A DNA stretch of 64,000 nucleotides from DASUBN01 sp050261675 (GTDB lineage: Bacteria; Pseudomonadota; Gammaproteobacteria; Natronospirales; REEB76): assembly GCA_050261675.1 (NCBI GenBank), contig JBLNDO010000059.1:1-64000 (forward strand), read 5' to 3'. The notes under the pieces were generated by a model. The model was given only the letters and a program-made list of their open reading frames with translations, made no database searches and was not told the origin of the DNA. This document shows, one piece after another, positions 52,549-60,827 of this stretch. Position 1 is the stretch's first letter. Each line of letters opens with the position of its first letter. The translations under genes were made by a program, and so were the position numbers.

Positions 52549-53298
52549 ATGAATCCCATCCGTTATTTCCTGGAATCGCTGGATTTCCTGGACTGGTGGA
52601 TGCTCGCGGCAGCGCTCGCGCTTCTGGATGTGTTCCGTCCACGCATGCGCTTGTTGGGCATCGCCGCCGGCGCCGGGCTCTGGGGCTTCGCGCTCATGCT
52701 CTTCCCCCAGATCCCCTGGCCCTGGCAGCTCGCCTGGTCCATGGTGCTGGCGGCCATGGGCTGGGACGCGTATCGTTTTTCCAAGCGCGGCGGCCCCGCC
52801 GGGCCCCGCACCAGGAGCAGCGACATGCCAAACCTGCACGATTTCACCGTGAAGACCATAGACGGCCAGCCCAAGTCCCTGAAAGAGTACAAGGGCAAGC
52901 CGGTGCTGCTCGTGAACGTGGCGAGCGCCTGTGGGCTCACGCCGCAGTACAAGGGACTTGAACAGCTCTACCGCCACTATAAGGACCAGGGGCTCGTGGT
53001 CCTCGGCCTGCCCTGCAACCAGTTCGGCGCCCAGGAGCCGGGAAGCGAGGCGGAGATCCGGGAGTTCTGCAGCCTCAACTACGACGTGTCCTTCCCCATG
53101 ACCTCGAAGATCGAGGTGAACGGTCCCGGCGCGCATCCGCTCTACAACTGGCTGCGCGGCGAGACCGGCGGCGGGGACATCCAGTGGAACTTCGAGAAGT
53201 TCCTCGTCGGCAAGGACGGTCGCATCGTGCGCCGCTATTCGCCGAAGACGGTGCCCGAGGACAAGTCCTTGAAGGCCGATATCCAAGCGGCCTTGTAG
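52549..53298 (+). CDS. Membrane-anchored glutathione peroxidase (N-terminal hydrophobic module)
   Basis: A 249-residue fusion. Residues 1-80 hold three hydrophobic helices (WWMLAAALALLDVF; GIAAGAGLWGFALMLF; PWPWQLAWSMVLAAMGWDAY) resembling NfeD-type membrane domains. Residues 92-249 are a Cys-type glutathione peroxidase with peroxidatic Cys in VASACGLTPQY, the Gln in LPCNQFG and the Trp in WNFEKFLV. A strong internal start (ATG 52825 behind AGGAG at seven bases) would make a free soluble peroxidase, so two products are possible. Substrate (thioredoxin or glutathione) is not resolved. Confidence 0.85.
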   Translation: MNPIRYFLESLDFLDWWMLAAALALLDVFRPRMRLLGIAAGAGLWGFALMLFPQIPWPWQLAWSMVLAAMGWDAYRFSKRGGPAGPRTRSSDMPNLHDFTVKTIDGQPKSLKEYKGKPVLLVNVASACGLTPQYKGLEQLYRHYKDQGLVVLGLPCNQFGAQEPGSEAEIREFCSLNYDVSFPMTSKIEVNGPGAHPLYNWLRGETGGGDIQWNFEKFLVGKDGRIVRRYSPKTVPEDKSLKADIQAAL

Positions 53299-53316
53299 CG
53301 CGAGCGGGACACGGGG

Positions 53317-55398
53317 ATGTGGGGGATGAACAGGATCGGGGCGATCGCGGGCGTCTTGGCGGCGTGCCTCGCCGTCTTCGCCACGGCGCGGGCCGAGGAG
53401 GGCATGTGGACCTTCGATAACCTGCCCATGAAGGAGATGCAGGATCGCTACCGGTTCGCGCCCAGCCAGGACTGGCTCGCCAACGTGCAGCACGCGGCGC
53501 TGCGCCTGAAGGGCGGGTGCTCCGCGTCCTTCGTTTCCCGGGACGGGCTCATCCTCACCAACCGCCATTGCGTGGACGAGTGCCTGGCGGAGCTGTCCAC
53601 GCCCAACAAGGACTACATCGATGACGGCTTCTACGCCCGCGGACGGGAAGAGGAAGTGCGCTGCCCCGAGATGGAGGCGGACGAGCTAGAGGCCTCCACC
53701 GACGTCACCGACAAGATGGCCGGCGGCCTCAAGGACCTGAACGGCAGCGGCTACGCCGAGGCCTTCGCGGCCATGAGCGCTCGCCTGGAACAGGATTGCG
53801 ACGAGGACGATCCGCGCCGTTGGAACTGCCAGGTGGTGGACCTCTACCACGGCGGCCGCTACGCGCTCTACAAATACCGCCGTTACCAGGACCTGCGCCT
53901 GGTGTTCGCGCCGGAGAGCGCCATCGCCGATTTCGGGGGCGATCCGGACAACTTCAATTTCCCGCGCTACGCCCTGGACGCGGCCATCCTGCGCGCCTAC
54001 GACCGCGACCAGCCGGTCCAGGCGGCCTACCTGCGCTTCGCCGCCCGCGAACCGGCGGAGGACGAACTGGTGTTCACCGCGGGCAATCCGGGCGCCACCG
54101 AACGTGGCTGGACGCTGGCGGAACTCAAGGCGCTGCGCGAAGACGACATCATGCCGGCGCTGGTGTATTACTCCGAGCTGCGTGGAATCCTCGAGGAATT
54201 CGCCCACGAGGGGCCGCAGCAGCAACGCCTGGCCTACGCCAACCTGCAGAGCGTGGATAACGTCCTCAAGTCCGACCTCGGTCAGCTCGACGCGCTCCAG
54301 GACCCGCAGCAACTCGCGCGCAAGTCGGCCGACGAGACGGCGTTGCGTGACTGGGTGCTGGCCGATCCGGCGCGCGTCAAGCAATACGGTGATCCCTGGA
54401 GCGCCATCGCCGACGCCATGGTCCGTTACCGCTCGCTCGTGACCCGCTACCGCATGCTGGAACAGTCCTGGGGCTTCGAGTCGAGGCTCTTCGACTACGC
54501 GCGCATGTTGTTGCGCGGCACGGAGGAGCGGGCCAAGGCCAATGGCCGGCGCCTCGCGGAGTTCCGCGACGTCAACCTGCCGCAGGTGAAGCAGGCGCTG
54601 TTCACGCAGGTGCCCATCTCGCCGGATTACGAGGAGTTGATGCTCGGCTGGTCGCTCACCCGGCTGCGCGCCGCGCTCGGCGCCGACGACCCGTTGATCA
54701 GGCAGCTGCTCGGGAAGGATTCGCCGGAGCAGGTGGCGCACCAGGCGGTGGAAGGCTCGCGCCTCGATTCCGCCTCCGTCCGCCGCCATATGTGGGAGGA
54801 CCCGGATTTCCTGGACATCTCCCACGATCCGATGATCCGGCTCGCGTTCCTCGTGGACAAGGAGGCGCGCGCGGTGCGCACAGACTACGAGAGCGAGGTG
54901 CAGGCCGTAGTGCGCGTGCAGAACGAGCTCATCTCCCGGGCACGCTTCGCCCGCGACGACGGCGCGAGCTATCCCGATGCCACCTTCACCCTGAGGCTCT
55001 CCTACGGCCAGGTGCAGGGCTGGGAGGAAGGCGGGCGCAAGGTGCCGGCGTTTACCGACTTCGCCGGCCTTTATGCCCGCGCCACCGGTAGCCGGCCTTT
55101 CCGCCTGCCGCCGAGCTGGGTCGCGGCACAGGCCTCGCTGGACGGCGACACGCGCATGAATTTCGTCACCACCAACGACATCGTCGGGGGCAGTTCCGGT
55201 AGCCCGGTGATCGATCGCGATGGGGAAGTGGTGGGCCTGGTGTTCGACGGCAACATCCATTCACTGGGGGGCGATTTCTGGTACGACCCGGCGAGCAACC
55301 GCGCCGTGGCCCTGGACAACCGCGCCCTGCTCGCGGCCTTGCGCAAGGTCTATGCCATGCCTGCGTTGGCCGACGAACTCAGCAACGGGCACGGCTGA
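53317..55398 (+). CDS. Periplasmic S46 dipeptidyl-peptidase
   Basis: A 693-residue exported serine peptidase with a signal peptide (residues 1-26, near TARAEEG). The catalytic triad appears as His in LTNRHCVDE, Asp in FGGDPDNFNFPRYALD and Ser in GGSSGSPVID, the pattern of S46 peptidases (DPP7/DPP11). The residue following FD in VFDGN is Gly; in DPP11 an Arg is expected near here, so specificity may be DPP7-like (hydrophobic P1), but alignment is needed. It cuts dipeptides from polypeptides and is common in Bacteroidetes and Xanthomonadales-type gammaproteobacteria. Confidence 0.93.
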   Translation: MWGMNRIGAIAGVLAACLAVFATARAEEGMWTFDNLPMKEMQDRYRFAPSQDWLANVQHAALRLKGGCSASFVSRDGLILTNRHCVDECLAELSTPNKDYIDDGFYARGREEEVRCPEMEADELEASTDVTDKMAGGLKDLNGSGYAEAFAAMSARLEQDCDEDDPRRWNCQVVDLYHGGRYALYKYRRYQDLRLVFAPESAIADFGGDPDNFNFPRYALDAAILRAYDRDQPVQAAYLRFAAREPAEDELVFTAGNPGATERGWTLAELKALREDDIMPALVYYSELRGILEEFAHEGPQQQRLAYANLQSVDNVLKSDLGQLDALQDPQQLARKSADETALRDWVLADPARVKQYGDPWSAIADAMVRYRSLVTRYRMLEQSWGFESRLFDYARMLLRGTEERAKANGRRLAEFRDVNLPQVKQALFTQVPISPDYEELMLGWSLTRLRAALGADDPLIRQLLGKDSPEQVAHQAVEGSRLDSASVRRHMWEDPDFLDISHDPMIRLAFLVDKEARAVRTDYESEVQAVVRVQNELISRARFARDDGASYPDATFTLRLSYGQVQGWEEGGRKVPAFTDFAGLYARATGSRPFRLPPSWVAAQASLDGDTRMNFVTTNDIVGGSSGSPVIDRDGEVVGLVFDGNIHSLGGDFWYDPASNRAVALDNRALLAALRKVYAMPALADELSNGHG

Positions 55399-55457
55399 AC
55401 TTGCCCGGCCTCCCGGCCGGGCGTAGCATACGCGACCTTTTTCAGTCCCTTTTGACC

Positions 55458-56795
55458 ATGGCCCATCCCTCCACCCTGGCCCAAACCAACCCCCGCGTCG
55501 GCTTCGTGAGCCTCGGCTGCCCCAAGGCGCTCGTGGACTCCGAACGCATCCTCACACAGCTGCGCATCGAGGGTTACGAGGTGGTGGGCGGCTATGGCGA
55601 GGCGGACCTCGTGGTGGTGAACACCTGCGGTTTCATCGAGGCGGCCCAGCAGGAGTCGCTGGAGGCCATCGGCGAGGCGCTGGCCGAGAACGGCAAGGTG
55701 ATCGTGACCGGCTGTCTCGGCATGAAGGACGCCTTCATCCGCGAGCGCTATCCGGACGTGCTCGCCATCACCGGCCCCCACGATTACGAAGCGGTGATGA
55801 AGGCGGTGCACGCGCAGCTCGCGCCGCCGCCCCGCAACCCTTACGTGGACCTGATCCCGGCGAGCGGCATCAAACTCACGCCGCGGCACTACGCCTACCT
55901 GAAAATTTCCGAAGGTTGTAACCATAGGTGCAGCTTCTGCATCATCCCGAAGCTGCGCGGCAAGCTTGCGAGCCGGCCCATCCCCGAGGTGTTGCGCGAG
56001 GCGGAGAAGCTCGTCAAGGACGGTGTGAAGGAACTCCTGGTGGTGTCGCAGGACACGTCCGCGTACGGCGTGGACCTGCGTTACGCTGGCGGGCGCTGGC
56101 GCGAGAGGGAATGGCGCACCCACATGACCGATCTCTGCACCGCGCTCGGTGAACTGGGTGTGTGGGCGCGGCTGCATTACGTCTATCCCTATCCCCACGT
56201 GGACGAGATCATCCCGCTCATGGCGGAGGGCAAGGTGCTGCCCTACCTCGACGTGCCGCTGCAGCATGCGAGCCCGCGCATCCTCAAGGCCATGCGGCGT
56301 CCCGCGGCCGGGGAGAAGGCCCTGAAGCGCATCCAGGCCTGGCGCAAGATCTGCCCGGACCTCACCATCCGTTCCACCTTCATCGTGGGTTTCCCGGGCG
56401 AGACCGACGCGGATTTCCAGGAACTGCTCGCCTTCATGCGGGAGGCGGAACTGGACCGGGTGGGCTGCTTCGCCTATTCGCCGGTGGAGGATGCCGACGC
56501 CAACGCCCTGCCGGACGCGGTGCCGGCGGAACTCGCGGAGGAACGCCGCGCCGAATTCATGCAGGCCCAGGCGGAAGTGAGCCGCGCCCGCCTCGGCCGT
56601 TTCCTGGGGCGCAGGCTCAAGGTGCTGGTGGACCAGGTGGAGGGCGACGTGGCCCTGGCCCGGAGTTTCGCCGACGCGCCGGAGATCGACGGCGTGGTGC
56701 GCATCGCGAAGGCCCAGGCCCTCAAGGCCGGCCGGTTCGCGGACGTGAAGGTAACGGGCGCCGCCGACTACGACCTGGAAGCGATTCCCGCCTGA
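55458..56795 (+). CDS. rimO: Ribosomal protein S12 methylthiotransferase RimO
   Basis: A 445-residue radical-SAM enzyme that methylthiolates Asp of ribosomal protein S12. The N-terminal UPF0004 domain has three Cys (GCPKALVDSE, NTCGFIE, TGCLGM), the radical-SAM motif is EGCNHRCSFC, and a TRAM domain closes the protein. The FVSLGCPKALVDSERILTQL segment distinguishes it from MiaB. ATG 55458 is chosen because it gives the usual N terminus; it lies 60 bp after the S46 stop. Confidence 0.97.
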   Translation: MAHPSTLAQTNPRVGFVSLGCPKALVDSERILTQLRIEGYEVVGGYGEADLVVVNTCGFIEAAQQESLEAIGEALAENGKVIVTGCLGMKDAFIRERYPDVLAITGPHDYEAVMKAVHAQLAPPPRNPYVDLIPASGIKLTPRHYAYLKISEGCNHRCSFCIIPKLRGKLASRPIPEVLREAEKLVKDGVKELLVVSQDTSAYGVDLRYAGGRWREREWRTHMTDLCTALGELGVWARLHYVYPYPHVDEIIPLMAEGKVLPYLDVPLQHASPRILKAMRRPAAGEKALKRIQAWRKICPDLTIRSTFIVGFPGETDADFQELLAFMREAELDRVGCFAYSPVEDADANALPDAVPAELAEERRAEFMQAQAEVSRARLGRFLGRRLKVLVDQVEGDVALARSFADAPEIDGVVRIAKAQALKAGRFADVKVTGAADYDLEAIPA

Positions 56796-56901
56796 ACCCC
56801 CTGGATCTGCGGGGCTTTTGCCCCTGCATCCGGCCCGGGGGTGGCTGCGTATAATTCCCCGACAAGCGATTCCAAGCATCCTTCTTTCCAGGGAGCCGAC
56901 C

Positions 56902-57867
56902 ATGTCCAAGCCATCGTGCCTGGCGCTCGCCGCCGCCATCGCCTGCCTGCTGAGCGTCGCTTCCTACGGCGCCGCCACGCCCGCCAAGGCCGCCACCGCC
57001 CCGGCCCCCTCAACGGTTGCCCCCGCTACGGCCAATCCCCCGGCGGGCAGCAAGGTGGTCGCGGTGCAGTCCCCGGCGTGGCTCGTGCACGGCGGCGCCG
57101 CCACCCCCGTGAAGCCCGGCATGCTGGTGGCGGACGGTGACACGCTGCGCACCGCCGGCGGCGGCCGCGTCTATGTGGCGTTGCCCGACCAGAGCACGCT
57201 CAAGCTCGGGGAGAACACCGAGTTCGCCACGCCCATGATGCAGATGGCCCAGGATCAGCAGGGCAGCCTCTTCAAGAGCGTGCTGCACGTGCTGAAAGGC
57301 GTGTTCCGCTTCACCACCAGCCTGGTGGGCAAGAGCCAGCGCCGCCAGGTGGACATCCAGGTGGGTACCGCCACCATCGGCTTGCGCGGCACCGACGTCT
57401 GGGGCCGGGCGGGCACGGACGGCTCGCTGGTCGCGTTGCTCGAAGGCAAGATCTCCATGGACATGCCGGGCCACCAAACCATGATGATGGAGCAACCCAT
57501 GCACTACATGACCATGGACACGGGTGGCGGCAACATGAAGATGGACCAGGCCGTGACCCAGGACAACGTGGCCGATTGGGCGGCGCAGACCGACGTGGCC
57601 GCCGGCACCGGCGTGCTGACGGACGACGGAAAGTGGACGATTGCGCTGCTCTCCTCCACCAACGACGAGGACGTGCTGGACCTGATGGAGAAGCTGGCGG
57701 TGGCGGGCTTTGTCAGCGAGGACACCACCGTCACGATCAAGGGCAAGGAATGGCACCGGCTGGTGATCATGCAGGCGGCCTCCCGCAAGGACGCCAAGGC
57801 CATCGCGGGCAAGGTGGCGAAGATATCGCCGCTCATGAGCCCCTGGGTCTTACCGCTTAAGAACTGA
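56902..57867 (+). CDS. Exported FecR-domain protein with methionine-rich insert and SPOR-like C terminus
   Basis: A 321-residue protein with a signal peptide (residues 1-24) and Ala/Pro linker. Residues 50-185 form a FecR/LysM-like module (VVAVQSPAWLVHGG; GGGRVYVALPDQSTLKLGENTEF; VDIQVGTATIGLRGTDVWG). Residues 185-217 are unusually rich in Met, with two His (ten Met in about 32 residues). The last 75 residues (WTIALLSSTNDEDVLDLMEKLAVAGF ... WVLPLKN) read as a SPOR domain, which binds peptidoglycan stripped of stem peptides. No FecI sigma factor is adjacent, so it is not a classic anti-sigma regulator. Confidence 0.85.
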   Translation: MSKPSCLALAAAIACLLSVASYGAATPAKAATAPAPSTVAPATANPPAGSKVVAVQSPAWLVHGGAATPVKPGMLVADGDTLRTAGGGRVYVALPDQSTLKLGENTEFATPMMQMAQDQQGSLFKSVLHVLKGVFRFTTSLVGKSQRRQVDIQVGTATIGLRGTDVWGRAGTDGSLVALLEGKISMDMPGHQTMMMEQPMHYMTMDTGGGNMKMDQAVTQDNVADWAAQTDVAAGTGVLTDDGKWTIALLSSTNDEDVLDLMEKLAVAGFVSEDTTVTIKGKEWHRLVIMQAASRKDAKAIAGKVAKISPLMSPWVLPLKN

Positions 57868-58041
57868 ACCGGGTAGCACGTACCCCACGACCCCCGGCGA
57901 TTATGGCTCAGGCCCCTGACCTGGCTGCGCGTCGCGGCGGAGAACCTGTGCCTGCGCAAATGCGACGGGATCGTGACCGCCATCTGTCAAATCCGATTGA
58001 AATGCAGGCGCGGCCGGGGTAAACCCTGCGGCGGTAAAAGC

Positions 58042-58059
58042 ATTGTCTTGTATTGTCTT
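58042..58059 (+). promoter_or_regulatory. Direct repeat upstream of the small exported protein gene
   Basis: ATTGTCTT occurs at 58042-58049 and again at 58052-58059, exactly one helical turn (10 bp) apart, 32 bp before the start codon. This spacing is typical of OmpR/PhoB-class response-regulator sites. The gap from 57868 to 58090 otherwise shows no convincing gene; a 39-codon frame from 57904 was not accepted. Confidence 0.4.
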
Positions 58060-58090
58060 ACCCATCTAAATCCTTAGGGAGATACCGATC

Positions 58091-58345
58091 ATGAAGAAGA
58101 TCATCCTTGCGGTTGTCTGCGGTGCCCTGCTCGGCGCCGCGGCCGTTTCCTTCGCCAAGGTCGAACATCCGAATCTTCGCGCTGCGATCGAGGACATCCA
58201 TCACGCGCAGAAGAGCCTGGAAATGGCCGAGAAGCAGAATGAATTCGACCTGGGCGGACACGCCAAGAAGGCGCAGGAGCTCCTGAAGCAGGCCGACAGC
58301 GAGATCATGCAGGCCGTCCAGGTGGCCAACGAGAAGAAGAAGTAA
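58091..58345 (+). CDS. Small exported helical protein
   Basis: An 84-residue protein with a signal peptide (residues 1-22, cleaved near VSFAKVE). The mature part is two short amphipathic helices, HPNLRAAIEDIHHAQKSLEMAEKQN and GHAKKAQELLKQADSEIMQAVQVANEKKK. It resembles small helical stress proteins and, distantly, small metal-binding proteins, but no family is certain. AGGGAG lies 9 bp before the ATG. A direct repeat suitable for an OmpR-type regulator lies just upstream. Confidence 0.72.
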   Translation: MKKIILAVVCGALLGAAAVSFAKVEHPNLRAAIEDIHHAQKSLEMAEKQNEFDLGGHAKKAQELLKQADSEIMQAVQVANEKKK

Positions 58346-58371
58346 GAGTCAGTAGCGGGATCCGAAGCCTT

Positions 58372-58400
58372 CCGGGTCCGCGGGGCGACCGCGGACCCGG
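58372..58400 (+). terminator. Strong hairpin after the small exported protein gene
   Basis: CCGGGTCCGCGG-GGCGA-CCGCGGACCCGG is a perfect 12-bp stem. No U tract follows on either strand, so it may terminate weakly or protect mRNA 3' ends. It lies between convergent genes. Confidence 0.5.
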
Positions 58401-58484
58401 AGTTCCATTGGGTTTCGAAACGAGAGATTTCGGCCTCCAGCTAAGCAGCCACAACACCGCTGGATGGCAAAAGATCCGTTTTGA

Positions 58485-59519
58485 CTAGAACTCGAGGCCA
58501 GGACGGAGCACCAAGGTCAGGGTGCTGTTCTGATTCGTGCGCAAGGGCCCGGAGTATTCATCCGGGCTGTCCCAGATGAAGCCGATATCGAGGGTCAGCG
58601 AATAACCCAGGTTCGGGAACGGGTATTTCTTGCCGAACACCAGTTCCTCCCGCACCACCTGGCCGCCGTGCTGGGAGAAGGACAGCTGCAGGTCCACGTC
58701 GCTGTTCTTGAGCCAGCTGAGGAAGGGCTGGTTGAAATCCAGGTTGTTGCGGTGGACGCCGAAATAGGTGACGTCGGTGATGTAGGGGTTGGCGTTGAAC
58801 TTGCCGCCCACCCGGAAGCTCCATTGCAGCTTCTCGCCCTTGTCGTTCAGGTCGCCCTTGATCTTCCACTCCACTTCGTACCACTTGTCCTGGATGAGCA
58901 CGTTGTCCTTGATGTGCTGGGCGCCGACGCTCAGGAGGTAACCCGTGTAGCCCAAGTTGTTGCGGCCCTGTTCCTCGCCGGGGCGCACCAGGTTGGCGAT
59001 GTTGCCGAAGAAGGCCGACAGGGCCCAGGGCTCCTGGTAACCGGCGGTGGCGGACTCGATCACGTTCACGCCCGTGTGGCTGATCTCGCCCTCCTGGTAG
59101 AAGCCGGGCGTGTGGCCCTTGAGATAGGTGCCCAGCACCGGCATGGGATAGACGCTCGCTTCCAGCAGCATGTAGCGCGGGATCAGCGAGCCCTTGATGA
59201 GGTCGGCGTAGATCACCGCCTCGTTGTCGGAAGTGATGGTGGGGATGGGCTTGTCGGTGAGCGGGATGTTGAGGTCCACGTCCGAGTAGTACGGGTCGAG
59301 ATCCCAGGTCACTTCGGTCTTGTTGACCGTGGCGGTTCCGGAAAGCGCCGCCGCCGGCGCGCCGGTGGCGGACGCGGGCGCCACCGTCACCTTCACCAGG
59401 GGTGCGGGAGCACTGCCCGTGGCAGCGGCCGGCGCCGGCGTGGGCGCGGCCCGGCTGGTGTGGAGGGCGGACAAGGCGAGGAGGGCGGCCGCCAGGGTTT
59501 TGCGGTATGCGTAGGCCAT
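58485..59519 (-). CDS. Outer-membrane beta-barrel protein of unknown function
   Basis: A 344-residue exported protein with a signal peptide (residues 1-24, near TSRAAPTP) and an Ala/Pro-rich linker. The mature part contains alternating beta strands (LGYTGYLLSVGAQHIKD; WYEVEWKIKGDL; LQWSFRVGGKF; SDVDLQLSFSQHGG; GYSLTLDIGFIW) and ends in LVLRPGLEF, the C-terminal Phe that signals BAM-dependent insertion. No family is recognised. It diverges from the metallo-hydrolase gene by about 90 bp. Confidence 0.8.
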   Translation of the reverse strand: MAYAYRKTLAAALLALSALHTSRAAPTPAPAAATGSAPAPLVKVTVAPASATGAPAAALSGTATVNKTEVTWDLDPYYSDVDLNIPLTDKPIPTITSDNEAVIYADLIKGSLIPRYMLLEASVYPMPVLGTYLKGHTPGFYQEGEISHTGVNVIESATAGYQEPWALSAFFGNIANLVRPGEEQGRNNLGYTGYLLSVGAQHIKDNVLIQDKWYEVEWKIKGDLNDKGEKLQWSFRVGGKFNANPYITDVTYFGVHRNNLDFNQPFLSWLKNSDVDLQLSFSQHGGQVVREELVFGKKYPFPNLGYSLTLDIGFIWDSPDEYSGPLRTNQNSTLTLVLRPGLEF

Positions 59520-59611
59520 CGGATTATGTAAAGGTTAGCCTGCTTCCCCCTTGTGGCACAAGGCTTGACGGCCCGGGCGCTACAATGCCCGACCGCCCCG
59601 AGCATGCACCC

Positions 59612-60568
59612 ATGACCGACATTCCCGCGCTCCAGGAGTTCGAGCACGGCATCGCCGCCGTGGACACCGATTATGTGCGGCCGCGCCTAGACGCGAGCCA
59701 TGTGGTGGTACGCGACGGTCGCGCCGCGTTCGTGGACACGGGTACCACCCATTCGGTGCCGCGGCTGCTCGCCGCGCTCGTGGCCCTGGGCGTCGACCGG
59801 GCAGACGTGGATTGGGTGCTGCTGACCCACATTCATCTCGACCACGCGGGCGGCGCCGGCGAACTCATGAAACATCTGCCCAACGCCAAGGCCGTGGTGC
59901 ATCCACGCGGGGCGGGCCACCTGGTGCATCCCGAAAAGCTCATCGAGGGCACCAAAGCCGTATACGGCGAGGCGGAGTTCCGCCGGCTCTACGGCGAGAT
60001 TCCCGGCATCCCGGCGGAGCGCCTCCTGCAGGCCACGGACGGCATGGCGCTGCGGCTCGGCGACAGCGAACTCAGGCTCATCCATACGCCGGGCCATGCG
60101 CTGCACCACTACTGCATCGTGGACGAGGCGAGCAGCAGCGTTTTTACGGGCGACACCTTCGGCATTTCCTACCGGGTATTCGACACCGCGAAGGGTCCGT
60201 TCATCTTCCCCGCCACCACGCCGGTGCACTTCGATCCGGACCAGGCGCATGCGTCGCTCGACCGAATCATGTCTTACGAACCGGAAGCGGTGTTCCTGAC
60301 GCACTACAGCCGCGTCACGGGCCTTTCGCGTCTCGCCCAGGACATGCACGAGGGGATAGACGCGCACGTCCGTATCGCCAGGAGCTTGAAGGAGGCGGGT
60401 GAGCAGCGGCTGGAGAAGATGAAGAAGAAACTGCATGCCCATCTCGTGCAAGGCGTGCGCGAGCATGGTTGCACGCTCGATCAGAATACCGTCGATACTT
60501 GGTTGAAAATGGACGTCGACCTGAACGTCAAGGGTTTGTCGGTCTGGCTGGAGCGCGTGAAAAAGTAA
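59612..60568 (+). CDS. Metallo-beta-lactamase fold hydrolase
   Basis: A 318-residue zinc hydrolase. The metal motif LLTHIHLDHAGG (HxHxDH) is followed by the later His in IHTPGHALHH and Asp in FTGDTFG, and HLVH/LTHYSRV supply the remaining ligand region. The family includes hydrolases of quorum-sensing lactones, glyoxalase II-like and RNA enzymes, and the substrate is not deduced. ATG 59612 (MTDIPALQEFEHG) is preferred to the in-frame ATG 59585, which adds a non-conserved nine residues. It ends 259 bp before the next gene. Confidence 0.88.
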   Translation: MTDIPALQEFEHGIAAVDTDYVRPRLDASHVVVRDGRAAFVDTGTTHSVPRLLAALVALGVDRADVDWVLLTHIHLDHAGGAGELMKHLPNAKAVVHPRGAGHLVHPEKLIEGTKAVYGEAEFRRLYGEIPGIPAERLLQATDGMALRLGDSELRLIHTPGHALHHYCIVDEASSSVFTGDTFGISYRVFDTAKGPFIFPATTPVHFDPDQAHASLDRIMSYEPEAVFLTHYSRVTGLSRLAQDMHEGIDAHVRIARSLKEAGEQRLEKMKKKLHAHLVQGVREHGCTLDQNTVDTWLKMDVDLNVKGLSVWLERVKK

Positions 60569-60633
60569 AACGGGAAAATTTAAGAAATCGTTACATTCCT
60601 GGGGAAAATTCCAACGCCCGCGGTAATGCCGGG

Positions 60634-60661
60634 TTGTTTACTTAAGCGTTTGGCACATAAT
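60634..60661 (+). promoter_or_regulatory. Candidate promoter of the coiled-coil membrane/vWA operon
   Basis: TTGTTT (60634-60639) and CATAAT (60656-60661) are 16 bp apart in an AT-richer 259-bp gap (60569-60827). Downstream at 60701-60716 lies the inverted repeat TCACG-ATAAGC-CGTGA, a possible regulator site. The leader to the start codon would be about 160 nt. Confidence 0.45.
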
Positions 60662-60827
60662 TTTTCTTGCGCCGATTATCTGGCGGGATTGGGATTCCCG
60701 TCACGATAAGCCGTGAATTTACATACTAACGTTCTTCCCGCGACCCACGCAGGCTGCTCTTGAAAGCGCACTCTCCGCGCCCGAAGTGAAAAGAGCGGCT
60801 GCGAAATCCAGTCGCGGGAGATAACTC

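Noticed and set aside
57904..58023. 39-codon frame between the FecR-SPOR gene and the small exported protein gene
   Set aside because: No Shine-Dalgarno sequence, Arg/Pro-rich composition and no family character; short frames of this size are expected by chance at this GC content.
60650..60671. TTGGCACATAATTTTTCTTGC as a second sigma-54 promoter
   Set aside because: The GG-to-GC spacing is 15 bp rather than the invariant 10 bp, and no NtrC-like site lies upstream.
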